A DNA stretch of 64,000 nucleotides. Source: Treponema phagedenis. Its GTDB lineage: Bacteria > Spirochaetota > Spirochaetia > Treponematales > Treponemataceae. Every line of letters starts with the position of its first letter. Position 1 is the stretch's first letter. A model generated the notes under the pieces. The model saw only the letters and a list, made by a program, of their open reading frames with translations, had not been told where the DNA came from and ran no database searches. The stretch spans positions 1,364,001 through 1,428,000 of the forward strand of contig NZ_CP042818.1 of NCBI RefSeq assembly GCF_008153345.1. Reading direction: 5' to 3'. The position numbers were made by a program, and so were the translations under genes. Shown here one piece after another: positions 35,516-44,609 of the stretch.

Positions 35516-36094
35516 ATGATAATCTACGCAACAAAACAAACCTTTGAAAGGTATAAATTAAAACTGCCGCATGAATTAACTCCGCCAATAAACAAGATAG
35601 CCGAAATGATTATCGAAATGGAAAGCGGAAATGAGTTGTTAGAATGGGGTGCCAAGTTATTTTATTTTGACGGAAAAAAATGTATACAGGTGGTAAACTT
35701 TGCAAGCAAATTTACCTTGTGTTTAGTTGATATAAAAATAAAAGACCTTGAACTCATCGGTCATATCATAATTCACTATCTGCTTACGCTTTATGAAAAA
35801 GAACCGCCGATGCTGCGCGCCATTGAAAAAATGGCACAAGACAGCCCTGCCTTTTGTTTTGCAAAACTTACGAATAGAAGTGCGATTTCAACACTTAATT
35901 TAATCCAGCGAGAACTTCTGGATGACGGAAGACTTTTTAGCACGCACCTCAAAGACGGCATTTTACATACAATAGAAATCAATCGCTTTATTAATTTTAA
36001 GTGGATTTTCGGCGTACGTTTAATGGAAAAAGACGGGCATGTGTATGCAGGAGATCGATTTAGAGAATTACTGCTGGAACGATACGGAAATTAG
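35516..36094 (+). CDS. DUF6933-like protein of unknown function
   Basis: A 192-residue soluble protein. The start MIIYATKQTFERYKLKLP and the following LEWGAKLFYFDGKKCIQVVN and FTLCLVDIKIKDL resemble a family of proteins beginning with a conserved (L/I)IY.TK motif that I associate with DUF6933; this is recollection. No catalytic motif is evident. AAGGATAACCGCC precedes the ATG, with a possible -10 (TATATT) about 40 bases upstream. Monocistronic, with MITE copies downstream. Confidence 0.55.
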   Translation: MIIYATKQTFERYKLKLPHELTPPINKIAEMIIEMESGNELLEWGAKLFYFDGKKCIQVVNFASKFTLCLVDIKIKDLELIGHIIIHYLLTLYEKEPPMLRAIEKMAQDSPAFCFAKLTNRSAISTLNLIQRELLDDGRLFSTHLKDGILHTIEINRFINFKWIFGVRLMEKDGHVYAGDRFRELLLERYGN

Positions 36095-36137
36095 CCTAAC
36101 CTTCTTTTGATATCAAAACTTTTTTAATTCATTCTAC

Positions 36138-36430
36138 TACTACAGCGTTTTTTTAATAAGTCGATTAAATTTTTTTAATACATCTTACCAAAACGTAAAA
36201 AGTTTTATAAAAAAGAGCTCGACACAACGGTTTAGTTTTTGCCGTCCGTGGCAAAAACTAAACCACGAGTTTTAAAGCTTCAATTTTATAGTTTTGTGTT
36301 GATGCTTTAAAACATCGTTTGGAATTTTGCAACGGTGGGCAATTTACCATAGGAATGCTTAAATCCGCAGTCCCTTATTGTTGATACTCCGATTTTTATA
36401 ATAGGAAGTTAATTACAAAACGCTACACTA
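36138..36430 (+). repeat. IS630-type modular MITE, copy 7a (well-preserved ends)
   Basis: From TA at 36138 with CTACAGCGTTTTTTTAATAA to TA at 36429-36430, preceded by AATTACAAAACGCTACAC. The right terminus differs from the IS630 right end by one or two bases over 20. Inside: GTTTTATAAAAAAGAGCTCG, a hairpin with loop CCGTCCGTGG, GATGCTTTAAAACATC and GGTGGGCAATTTACCATAGG. Confidence 0.85.
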
Positions 36431-36436
36431 CGAATC

Positions 36437-36650
36437 AAGACAATTTTATAAAAAAGAGCTCGACACGACGGTATAATTTTGCCGTCCATGGCAAAATTAT
36501 ACCTTGCGAGTTTTAAAAGCACTTGAAAGCGGTTGTGCTTTTAAAACGTCGCTGCTGCGTGGAACCACTGGCGTCCGTGCCCGTTCTGATTGCCATTTTG
36601 CTTGACAAACTTCTTGCAGCTGACCTTCGAGCTTAAAAGCTTCAATTTTA
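36437..36650 (+). repeat. Second, partial MITE copy 7b in tandem
   Basis: Restarts with ATTTTATAAAAAAGAGCTCG and continues with TATAATTTTGCCGTCCATGG hairpin and ACCACTGGCGTCCGTGCCCG. It lacks a right terminus. No gene is seen between it and efp. Confidence 0.6.
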
Positions 36651-36848
36651 CAATTAAAATAAGAAGAACTTTCTCAGGTCTTGTCGTGTCTCTTTTTTTG
36701 CCTTGCTTGAATAAAAGAGAAAAAAGCGATATAATACGAGAAATTATCTTTATCGCAGTTATATGCAATATTCAATTTTATAAATTAGAACAATGAATGG
36801 AATGCAAGTTTTGTATAACTGCAAACTAAATTTTTAGAGAGGTATAAT

Positions 36849-37412
36849 ATGATTAGAGGCGGAGAAATCGCAAAAGGTACTGTTTTATTAAATAAAGGAA
36901 GTCCATATCTTGTTGTTGAAAGAGAATTTGTAAATCCGGGAAAGGGCGCTGCGTTTGCGCGGGTTAAAATGAAGAATTTGCGTGATGGCTCAGTACTGAC
37001 ACAGACAATTAAAACCGCGGATACGGTTGAGGATGCTGTCGTCGATACGCATAAGGGGCAATATCAATATGATGACGGCGAAAGCTTTGTCTTCATGGAT
37101 ACCGAAAGTTTTGAGCAGATTCATGTTTTAAAAGAAACGATGAAAGGCAAAGAAAATTATTTGCGCGAAGGGGATGAATACGAAATACTTATTTGGGAAG
37201 GCGAACCGATTGATGTAAAAATCCCGACTAAGATGGTTTTTGTGGTTGAGCAAAGTGAAAATTACATTAAGGGAGATACCGTTTCCGGAGCGACAAAACC
37301 GATTGTTACCGAAACGGGGCTGGTTGTCCGTGTGCCGCTTTTTATTAAACAAGGGGAAAAAATAATGGTAAATACGGAAACAAATGAGTATCAGGAGCGC
37401 GTAAACAACTGA
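36849..37412 (+). CDS. efp: Elongation factor P
   Basis: Translation factor that relieves ribosome stalling at polyproline stretches, 187 residues, three beta-barrel domains. The N-terminal KOW-like domain carries the tip Lys (K32 in NPGKGAAF), the site of post-translational modification in many bacteria. The C-terminal signature appears as GDTVSGATKPIVTETGLVVRVPLFI. Length is standard. AGAGAGG precedes the ATG by 8 bases. A long imperfect hairpin with a T-run follows. Confidence 0.96.
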   Translation: MIRGGEIAKGTVLLNKGSPYLVVEREFVNPGKGAAFARVKMKNLRDGSVLTQTIKTADTVEDAVVDTHKGQYQYDDGESFVFMDTESFEQIHVLKETMKGKENYLREGDEYEILIWEGEPIDVKIPTKMVFVVEQSENYIKGDTVSGATKPIVTETGLVVRVPLFIKQGEKIMVNTETNEYQERVNN

Positions 37413-37424
37413 CATTTCTTATCA

Positions 37425-37490
37425 GCTTACAAAGCTTTGCATACAAAGAAAACACCGTATTTGCAAGGCTCTGTAAGCGAAAATCTTTTT
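37425..37490 (+). terminator. efp terminator
   Basis: GCTTACA near 37425 pairs with TGTAAGC near 37472, and inner segments TTTGCA/TGCAA extend the stem; T5 follows. Stem is imperfect. Confidence 0.55.
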
Positions 37491-37500
37491 AAAATAATTT

Positions 37501-37857
37501 TTATTTTAAATTCTTAGAGGCGGTAATTGCTTTTGCCTCGCTTGAATAAAGTTGTACGCAGGAGCGCGGTACCCAGCCTTCGCCGAGATCCACCCAAAGA
37601 ATCTGATTATTATCTTTGGTAATAATATCGAGTCCCTTCACCGGGAAAACATCCTTTCGTCTTGCATGGGCAATCGTAATTCCAAAATCTCCCGGCTTAT
37701 CGCGGAAGGACACATAGGTTTCGACAATAACGGCAAAATTATTAGCGTCATTCATTGCAGTATCTGCGGGGAGGCGAATATCTTTGAACTCACTTTCTTT
37801 TTTGCAAGAGACGGATAAAAGGCAAAGGCAAAGGCAAAATATAACCGTTTGTTTCAT
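37501..37857 (-). CDS. Small lipoprotein with SH3-like region
   Basis: 118 residues. The signal peptide is hydrophobic and Cys/Leu-rich, ending in the lipobox LLSVSC (Cys18), then KKE. The mature part contains AVIVETYVSFRDKPGDFG and ends VDLGEGWVPRSCVQLY, a pattern typical of bacterial SH3 domains (a final GWV). Such domains often bind peptidoglycan or partner proteins. The ATG overlaps the stop of the upstream Nudix gene (ATGA), so the two are translationally coupled. Confidence 0.7.
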   Translation of the reverse strand: MKQTVIFCLCLCLLSVSCKKESEFKDIRLPADTAMNDANNFAVIVETYVSFRDKPGDFGITIAHARRKDVFPVKGLDIITKDNNQILWVDLGEGWVPRSCVQLYSSEAKAITASKNLK

Positions 37858-38249
37858 TTAAGATTGTAGAATTCCCGCAGTTGGCTTAAAAAGAGTTTGT
37901 CCGAAGGGACAAGGTGGAGCGTTTGCAAATCGGAAAAAGAAAACCAACTAAAACGCTGATGCTCATTGCATTCAAGTTTTGCATTTTCCGGTAAAAAAAC
38001 CTCATAGGCGAAAAGTTCAAAGAGATATCTTCCGTTATCAAAAGTATTTTTTCCGATGAATTTTCCAACTTCAATAGCTATTTCCAATTCTTCCAGATAC
38101 TCTCTTTGCAAAGCTTGCGTATGTGTTTCATTTCCTTCACATTTGCCACCCGGAAATTCCCAAAATCCTCCTATTTTACCTTCATTTTTACGCAATCCTA
38201 AGAGGAACTTATTATCAAGGAAGACTATTCCTACTACTGATTGTTTCAT
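37854..38249 (-). CDS. Nudix hydrolase, MutT-like
   Basis: 131-residue Nudix protein, probably an 8-oxo-dGTP diphosphatase or related nucleotide-sanitising enzyme. The Nudix box is GGKCEGNETHTQALQREYLEELEI (G-x5-E-x7-REYLEEL), preceded by GGFWEFPGG, which is the MutT-type lead-in. A C-terminal QRFSWFSFSDLQTL fits MutT. It is followed by an overlapping lipoprotein gene and preceded within 3 bases by a membrane protein gene, forming a tight three-gene unit. Confidence 0.88.
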   Translation of the reverse strand: MKQSVVGIVFLDNKFLLGLRKNEGKIGGFWEFPGGKCEGNETHTQALQREYLEELEIAIEVGKFIGKNTFDNGRYLFELFAYEVFLPENAKLECNEHQRFSWFSFSDLQTLHLVPSDKLFLSQLREFYNLK

Positions 38250-38252
38250 ACA

Positions 38253-38651
38253 TTATAACAGAGGTGCTTGAGCAAAGAGCATATGAAGAATTCCAACGGT
38301 GAGACACGCAATGCCGATAATTGAGGATACTGCGGGCGTATCAAGAAATTCAATGGCAGAAGGAAGAGATTGTTGCTGCGGTAAACTTTTAAAATATCTG
38401 TTTAAAAAAACAAGAGCCCCCGCAATTCCTGTGAGTGCCGGAAAAAAATCACCAAGAATAGGCAGCCCGCCTGCTATCGGATCTAAAAGTTTAAATACGC
38501 CTGAAATACTTGCAAGTATTGTCGAGATAAGCAAAAATGTAGAATCATTGAAAAAGCTTTTATAGCTGTTTTCTTTTTGTTTATCTATCACCACTAAGAT
38601 AAAGCCCATTACAAGGTTTGTTACTACTGACAAAAAATAAAACGGTAGCAT
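38253..38651 (-). CDS. Small integral membrane protein of unknown function
   Basis: 132 residues with about four hydrophobic segments (residues 3-22, 38-60, 68-86 and 108-128). It contains LLDPIAGGLPILGDFFPALTG and ends close to the Nudix start (3 bases). No family recognised. Its promoter region overlaps a 13-base inverted repeat at 38704-38744, suggesting regulation. Confidence 0.6.
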   Translation of the reverse strand: MLPFYFLSVVTNLVMGFILVVIDKQKENSYKSFFNDSTFLLISTILASISGVFKLLDPIAGGLPILGDFFPALTGIAGALVFLNRYFKSLPQQQSLPSAIEFLDTPAVSSIIGIACLTVGILHMLFAQAPLL

Positions 38652-38703
38652 TGTAGGTCTCCTTTTAAAATAAAGTTAATTTCTAGGTATTCACGTATAG
38701 CCG

Positions 38704-38744
38704 ATGCTATACTTTGTGATTTTTATTTGTCCAAAGTATAGCAT
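38704..38744 (-). promoter_or_regulatory. Promoter overlapped by a 13-base inverted repeat
   Basis: ATGCTATACTTTG (38704-38716) and CAAAGTATAGCAT (38732-38744) are perfect complements. On the minus strand TTGGAC and TATAGC, 17 bases apart, fall in the arms, so the repeat covers both promoter boxes of the membrane protein-Nudix-lipoprotein unit. It looks like an operator, though a hairpin between genes is possible. Confidence 0.5.
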
Positions 38745-38769
38745 TTTTGCTATTTTTGTGCAAAAGGTT

Positions 38770-41352
38770 TTAGCTTTTTTTTGTAAACTTTAAGCCGTCA
38801 TCGCCTTTTGTAACCAGAATAGTTGAACCTTCTTCAAATTTTCCGGCAAGAACTTCCCGCGCAAGTTTGTTTTCAAGCTCGGTTTGGATAGCACGTTTAA
38901 GCGGTCGCGCCCCGAACATGGGATCATAGCCAATCTCGGCAAGAAAATCCTTTGCTTCATCGCTGACCGAAAGTTTGAGCCTTCTTTCTTCAAGGCGGCG
39001 CGCTACCGCATTCAGCTGGATTTCGGTAATCATCCTGATATTTGACTTATCAAGCCGATTAAAGGTGAGCACCTCATCAATTCGGTTAAGGAATTCAGGG
39101 CGGAAACTTTGATGCAGGATTTCTTTAATCTGCGGTTGAATATCCTGCATATTGTTGGCAGTCAAAATATATTCGGAGCCGATATTGCTGGTCATAATAA
39201 TGATGGTGTTTTTAAAATCTATCAGCCGTCCCTGTCCGTCTGTTAAACGCCCGTCATCCAGTATTTGCAAAAAGATATTAAACACATCCTGATTTGCTTT
39301 TTCTATTTCATCAAAGAGAATAACGCTGTAAGGCCGTCTGCGCACCGCTTCGGTAAGCTGTCCACCCTCATCATAGCCTACATAGCCGGGCGGTGCTCCG
39401 ATCAGGCGGCTCACCGAATGCTTTTCCATGTATTCGCTCATATCGATTCGTGTAAGCGCCTTTTCATCATTAAAAAGGAATTCAGCAAGCGTCCGTGCAA
39501 GCTCTGTTTTTCCCACACCGGTCGGTCCAAGGAAGAGGAATGAACCGAGGGGTTTATTGGCATCTGAAAGCCCTGCCTTGTTTCGCCGGATAGCATCCGC
39601 AATAACGGTTACCGCCTCATCTTGCCCGACAACCCGTTTTTTTAAGGCATTTTCAAGGTCGAGGTATTTTTGCTGTTCGCTTGCCATCATTTTTGCAACG
39701 GGGATTCCCGTCCACACGGAAATAATTTTCGCAATATCTTCTTCGCTAACCTCTTCGCGCAAAAGCTGTCCTTCGCTTCCCGCTTTTTTCTCAAGCTCGG
39801 CGGTAACCGCCGCAATCTTTTTTTCAAGCTCGGGGATTTTGCCGTAGCGTAATTCTGCCGCTTTATTTAGATTCCCTTCGCGGGTGTATTTTGTTTCTTC
39901 AAATCGTAATTGCTCCAATTCTTCTTTATACGCCCGAGATTCTTCTATTTTGCTTTTTTCATTCTGCCACTGTGCCTGCATTGCCGAACGGACTTCGGAA
40001 AGCTCAGCTAATTCTTTTTCGAGCTTTGTAAGCCGCTCCTTTGATGCGGGGTCGGTCTCTTTTGATAAAGAAACTTTTTCAATATTGAGCTGCAATATTT
40101 TTCGCTCTACCTTGTCAAGCTCAACCGGCTGGCTTTCTATTTCCATTTTTAAACGGCTTGCTGCTTCGTCAACCAAGTCTATTGCCTTATCGGGCAAAAA
40201 ACGGTTGGTGATATACCGGTTTGAAAGCACCGCTGCAGCAACCAACGCTTCGTCCTTGATTCGAACGCCGTGATGTACCTCGTATTTTTCTTGTAACCCG
40301 CGCAAAATAGCGATTGTGTCCTCAACGCTCGGTTCAGGACAGTATACTTGCTGGAATCTTCGCTCAAGGGCTGCATCTTTTTCAATATATTTTCGGTATT
40401 CATTTAAGGTGGTTGCCCCGATTGCCCGCAGCTCTCCACGCGCAAGGGCAGGTTTTAACAAGTTTGAAGCATCCATTGAACCTTCGCTTGCACCGGCCCC
40501 GACAAGGGTATGCAGCTCATCAATAAAGAGAATGATTTTGCCTTCGCTTTTTTGTACTTCAGAGATAACCGCTTTGAGCCGCTCTTCAAACTCGCCGCGG
40601 AATTTCGCACCCGCAACCAAGGCGCCGAGATCAAGGGAAAGTAACCGCTTGCCACGCAAACTTTCCGGCACATCGCCCGAAACAATACGCCGCGCCAAGC
40701 CTTCCACAATAGCGGTTTTTCCGACCCCGGGCTCTCCAATCAATACCGGATTATTTTTGGTGCGGCGGGAAAGCACCTGCATAACCCGCCTGATTTCTTC
40801 GTCTCTGCCGATTACCGGGTCAATTTTTTCCTGTCGTGCCAAAGCGGTAAGGTCGCGGCAGTATTTTTCCAAACTTTGAAAAGTTGATTCAGGATCTTCG
40901 CTGGTAACGCGCTGATTTCCTCGGATATCTTTTAAGGCGGCAAGAATTGCGCTGCGGGAAATTCCGTTTGACCGCAATAGGTTTCCGGTGCCGTCATCGG
41001 CATCGGACATTGCAAGCAGCAAATGCTCGCAGGAAACATACTCGTCTTTTAATTTATCTGCAATTTTTTCCGCATTTGCAAAGATTTTGCCTAAAATGGG
41101 CGCATAATAGGTTTGTGCGGATTGTCCCGTTACGCGCGGTTTTTTGCGCAAGCGCTCATCAACCTCATCAATAAGGCGCTCTACCGGAACCCCGATTTTT
41201 TCAATTACGGGCGGAATAATGCCGCCTTCCTGGGTTAAAAGAGTGTATAAAAGATGTTCGGTTTCGATTTGACTGTGGTCTTCTTGCTGGGCAAGCGAAA
41301 CCGCTTCGTTAATAGCTTCAGTAGCTTTAACGGTGTATTTATCAATATTCAT
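38770..41352 (-). CDS. clpB: ATP-dependent disaggregase ClpB
   Basis: 860-residue Hsp100 chaperone that, with DnaK, pulls apart protein aggregates. It has a Clp N domain (1-145), AAA-1 with Walker A GEPGVGKT (206-213) and [12 protein letters not shown], a coiled-coil middle domain (about 400-540, rich in Glu/Lys), AAA-2 with [12 protein letters not shown] near 605, and a C-terminal D2-small domain ending [10 protein letters not shown]. The pore-loop motifs are present. The middle domain separates it from ClpA/ClpC. No CIRCE element was noticed upstream. Confidence 0.97.
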   Translation of the reverse strand: MNIDKYTVKATEAINEAVSLAQQEDHSQIETEHLLYTLLTQEGGIIPPVIEKIGVPVERLIDEVDERLRKKPRVTGQSAQTYYAPILGKIFANAEKIADKLKDEYVSCEHLLLAMSDADDGTGNLLRSNGISRSAILAALKDIRGNQRVTSEDPESTFQSLEKYCRDLTALARQEKIDPVIGRDEEIRRVMQVLSRRTKNNPVLIGEPGVGKTAIVEGLARRIVSGDVPESLRGKRLLSLDLGALVAGAKFRGEFEERLKAVISEVQKSEGKIILFIDELHTLVGAGASEGSMDASNLLKPALARGELRAIGATTLNEYRKYIEKDAALERRFQQVYCPEPSVEDTIAILRGLQEKYEVHHGVRIKDEALVAAAVLSNRYITNRFLPDKAIDLVDEAASRLKMEIESQPVELDKVERKILQLNIEKVSLSKETDPASKERLTKLEKELAELSEVRSAMQAQWQNEKSKIEESRAYKEELEQLRFEETKYTREGNLNKAAELRYGKIPELEKKIAAVTAELEKKAGSEGQLLREEVSEEDIAKIISVWTGIPVAKMMASEQQKYLDLENALKKRVVGQDEAVTVIADAIRRNKAGLSDANKPLGSFLFLGPTGVGKTELARTLAEFLFNDEKALTRIDMSEYMEKHSVSRLIGAPPGYVGYDEGGQLTEAVRRRPYSVILFDEIEKANQDVFNIFLQILDDGRLTDGQGRLIDFKNTIIIMTSNIGSEYILTANNMQDIQPQIKEILHQSFRPEFLNRIDEVLTFNRLDKSNIRMITEIQLNAVARRLEERRLKLSVSDEAKDFLAEIGYDPMFGARPLKRAIQTELENKLAREVLAGKFEEGSTILVTKGDDGLKFTKKS

Positions 41353-41397
41353 ACCTATAATATACGAAAAGAGTGAGTGAAAGTAAAGAAAAAGGAC

Positions 41398-41923
41398 GAG
41401 CCGAGCAAAGAGGCTTCTATGGTAAGGTTACTCACCCTTGTCAATTCAAAACGATGTTTTAAAGCATCAACACAAAACTGTAAAATTGAAGCTTTAAAAC
41501 TCGTTGGCGAAGCGGCGGCAAATTATTAACGCTTTGCCCTATGGTAAGTTTGCTCACCGTTATCAATTCCAAACGATGTTTTGCCTGATAGTTTATTGTA
41601 AACAGGCAAAACTCGTAGGCGAAGTTACAGTAAATTTTCAAAACTTCGCCCTTGCGCCGTGTCGGGCTCCTTTTTGTAACAGGAAGTTTTTAAAACTCGT
41701 AGGTTTAGTTTTTGACAAGGACGGCAAAATCAGAACCGCCACGGATGGCGGTGGTTCCAAACAGAATTGAGTTTGGAAACTACCACATTTGTATAATAGG
41801 AGTTTTCAAACTCATAGGTTTGGTTTTGACATGGACGTCAAAACCAAACCGTTGCTCTTTTTTATAAAATTATCTTGATTTGTATAAAAAAATAATCGAG
41901 TTATCAAAAAAAACGTCATATTA
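41398..41923 (-). repeat. MITE mosaic, copy 8 (reverse orientation)
   Basis: Ends TCAAAAAAAACGTCATATTA, the family left terminus in reverse. Includes GATGTTTTAAAGCATC, GTTTTGCCTG...CAGGCAAAAC, GGCGAAGTT...AACTTCGCC, ACCGCCacggatGGCGGT and GAGTTTTCAAACTC stems. Segment 41516-41668 recurs in direct orientation at 42686-42838, and 41702-41857 recurs inverted at 46094-46249. Confidence 0.75.
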
Positions 41924-41951
41924 CATTGTAACCCGTTAAAACGAATCGAGG

Positions 41952-42563
41952 TTATCGCACCTGCACTGTCCCATACAAGACTTTTCCCGTATTTTTGGTG
42001 GAAACGGTTATTTCTTCCGGTTGATGCGCTGAATCGGTTTTAAAAATAAGCAGGGTCATAGGATCGAGTTGTATTGTTTGCCGATTATTCTCCGGTGCGG
42101 AAACGGTAATGCGGAGTTCGCCGGCGGTGTCGAATGAAAAAAGCCAGCCGATTTCTTTTTGGGTAATACGCATGGTTATATCGGCGGAAGAGGTGAGGGG
42201 AGTGCTTTGTACATTGGCGGCGATGTCGTTTTGTACCATTACATTAAAATCCCGCACTTTGCCGATACTTACCGTTTTAATGCCGCCGTCAAACTCATAC
42301 AGTTCGTATGGCTTCAGGGTAATAAATTGCTTGCCGTCGTGTCCTATCTGCAAGTCTCCTGTGAGAGGCGCAATAAAACGCCGTATGCCGGGCAAGAGGG
42401 TAAACTCCGATTGCTCTAAATCAACCGTTGCGGAACTTAGCCGCAGCAAAAAATTTCGCTTTGCATACTCGGACTCTGGCGGGTAAATAAAAAGCTCGGT
42501 TGTAGTACCTCCGCTCCAAGTTGTTGTCTTAAAATCGGACGCTCCGTATTTTTGTATGCGCAT
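41952..42563 (-). CDS. hutD: HutD family protein
   Basis: 203-residue cupin-like protein. The N-terminal phrase TTTWSGGTTTELFIYP and LLRLSSATVDLEQSEFTLLPGIRRFIAPLTG are diagnostic of HutD, which accompanies histidine-utilisation genes in other bacteria and is thought to limit the pathway; its biochemical role is unclear. No hut genes are in this window. It is isolated between two MITE blocks that share a 153-base direct repeat, so it could be lost or gained as a cassette. Confidence 0.85.
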   Translation of the reverse strand: MRIQKYGASDFKTTTWSGGTTTELFIYPPESEYAKRNFLLRLSSATVDLEQSEFTLLPGIRRFIAPLTGDLQIGHDGKQFITLKPYELYEFDGGIKTVSIGKVRDFNVMVQNDIAANVQSTPLTSSADITMRITQKEIGWLFSFDTAGELRITVSAPENNRQTIQLDPMTLLIFKTDSAHQPEEITVSTKNTGKVLYGTVQVR

Positions 42564-42654
42564 GAGTTCGTATCTCCTTATAAAAATGTACGGTCAATTT
42601 TTGTTTTTGTAATAATAGGATATCTGCAAAAGCTGGTGGTTAGTTTTTACAGAA

Positions 42655-42870
42655 TAAGCATTCCTATGGTAAACAGCTCGCCAGAGGCAAATTATTAACG
42701 CTTTGCCCTATGGTAAGTTTACTCGCCGTTATCAATTCCAAACGATGTTTTGCCTGATAGTTTATTGTAAACAGGCAAAACTCGTAGGCGAAGTTACAGT
42801 AAATTTTCAAAACTTCGCCCTTGCGCCGTGTCGGGCTCTTATTTATAAAAAGCTCGGGAGTCCAGAGTTC
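42655..42870 (-). repeat. MITE block, copy 9
   Basis: Contains CATTCCTATGGTAAACAGCTC and a 153-base segment (42686-42838) nearly identical to 41516-41668, with two mismatches seen. It carries the GCCTGatag...CAGGC and GGCGAAGTT/AACTTCGCC hairpins. Confidence 0.7.
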
Positions 42871-42892
42871 CAGGGACGCCCAAGCCGCTCAT

Positions 42893-44022
42893 TTAACTAA
42901 CCGGCAAGAAAAGGTTTACCAGCTGCGGTAAGAATACCATCATCACTGTTGCGGTCGGCTGCGTTGCCGCATAAAAGGCTGAAACCTTGTTATCTTCCGT
43001 TACAGTCAAAAGCGCACCGAGCGAAGGAGCCGAAGTCATTGAGCCGGTTGTCGAGCCGAGCGCAGCAAAAAGCGGCAGCTTAAAAAATTTGTATGAGGTA
43101 AAAAAACAGATAAGCGTCGGAACCATGGTCATTAAAACGCCGATAAAAAATAATTTCACACCGTGCGTTGAAATAACCTCAACAAAGCCGCTTCCGGCTT
43201 TCAAACCTGATTGCAATAAAAAGAATGCAAGCCCGAGGTCTCTGATGAGGGAAAGGCTGGTGTCTGAAACTTTCAGATTTATTCTGCCGAAATTGCCGTA
43301 ATGCCCAAGGAAAAGCCCCGCAATCAGTGATCCGCCGCCCGCACCAAGCGATAACTTAACACTTTCACCGATAGGAATTTTTATACTGCCGAGCAAAATA
43401 CCTAAAAGCGCTGCAAGTGCCAAAGAAAACAAACCGTTTCGTTCTATAGTGATTAAATTCTCGGGAATGATTTTCACTTTAGCGCTTTTGCCGGTAGGAA
43501 TAACCAGCTTTGCGTTTTCGGCATCTCTGTCCGCCTTAAGAAGCCTCGGAATAATTTGCACAGTCATGACCACGCCGATAACCCCAAACGTGTAAGCAAT
43601 CCCGTACCCAATGCCGGGCAAGGCCGAGTCGGTAAGCGAGTTTACCGTGCCGAGCATTGCAGTGGAAGTCATTGCTCCTGTTGCGAGCCCCAACGAAAGC
43701 GCAATCGGAATCTGAAATATTTTTACGGCAAGAATAATGATAATGCCGCCTGCCAAACAGGTGATAAAAGAAAGCGTTAAAAAGCCACGCCGTTTTTCTT
43801 AATATTTGCGATAAAGGTCGGCCCCGCCATTAAACCGATGGGCGCCAAGAATAATACAATGCCGATTTTTGATAAAAAAGCCGGTACGGTAAAGCCGAAG
43901 TGTCCAAACACCAGTGCGGTAATAAGTACAGCGGAGGCTCCGAACTTAATGCCGAAAAAGTTGATACTTCCAAGCACATAACCGATGGACATAATCAAAA
44001 ATAATACGAGTAATTCATTCAT
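42893..44022 (-). pseudogene. AspT/YidE-type membrane antiporter, frameshifted
   Basis: Putative aspartate-alanine-exchanger-like permease (Asp-Al_Ex domains). Translation from ATG 44022 (AGGAGA upstream) gives MNELLVLFLIMSIGYVLGSI and stops after NIKKNGVAF at 43777. Adding one T to a T5 run near 43780 joins it to the downstream frame (FLTLSFITCLAGGIIIIL...), which runs to 42893 and contains a second half-repeat, GLAFFLLQSGLKAGSGF, and LGSTTGSMTSAPSLGALL. The joined protein would be about 375 residues. Either a recent frameshift or a sequence error; the rest of the frame is in good condition. Confidence 0.75.
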
Positions 44023-44194
44023 GTTACTTCTCCTAATGTCTATATATTTCATTATACAATAAAAATATCTATAATGAAAATAGCTTTTATTAATAAATAA
44101 GCATAAAATCAACCATTTTTGAGATAATTTTGCTTAAGAAATAGGAAACAGTGCCAATTTTTAAATAGCAAGATCGAACTATCTTACCGTTTTT

Positions 44195-44530
44195 TGGGCG
44201 TTGTGGTTTGAAGCTCGCGGAAAATCGGCTTTACCACCACAGACGGAACCACGAACACTGTTATACTAATTAAAGCATTAACAATAGCAGCGTGAGGATT
44301 CGCCATTCCTATGGTAAGTTTACCCACCCTTGCAAAATTCTAAACGATGTTTTGCCTGACACCTTATTGCAAACAGGCAAAACTCGTAGGCGAAGTTATA
44401 GTAAATTTTCAAAACTTCGCCCTATGGTAAACTGCTCGCCGTTGTGCCGTGTCGGACTCTTTTTATATAAAATTTTTTTTAACAGGAAGTTTTCAAACTC
44501 GTAGATTTGTTTTTGCAGCGGACGGCAAAA
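44195..44530 (-). repeat. MITE block, copy 10
   Basis: Shares CATTCCTATGGTAAGTTTAC, GTTTTGCCTG...CAGGCAAAAC, GGCGAAGTT...AACTTCGCC, TGCCGTGTCGGACTCTTTTT and a TTTGCAGCGGACGGCAAA stem with the other copies. Ends are indistinct. No gene lies in 44023-44609. Confidence 0.65.
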
Positions 44531-44594
44531 TCCCGCATTTTTAGCAACAAACAAAATTTCTTGTGCGAAAATTGCTGTAGGATTTTTGTTTTTA

Positions 44595-44603
44595 TGGTAT
44601 AGT
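44595..44603 (+). promoter_or_regulatory. Extended -10 promoter, leaderless candidate
   Basis: TGGTATAGT is an extended -10 (TGn-TATAGT) whose last base is 6 bases from ATG 44610. No Shine-Dalgarno is present. Confidence 0.5.
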
Positions 44604-44609
44604 GGCGCA

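Noticed and set aside
41504..42900. Short similar ORFs containing YQFQTMFCLIVYCKQAKLVG on both sides of hutD
   Set aside because: They are translations of the MITE repeat in one frame, have no Shine-Dalgarno and are not conserved as protein elsewhere in the window.
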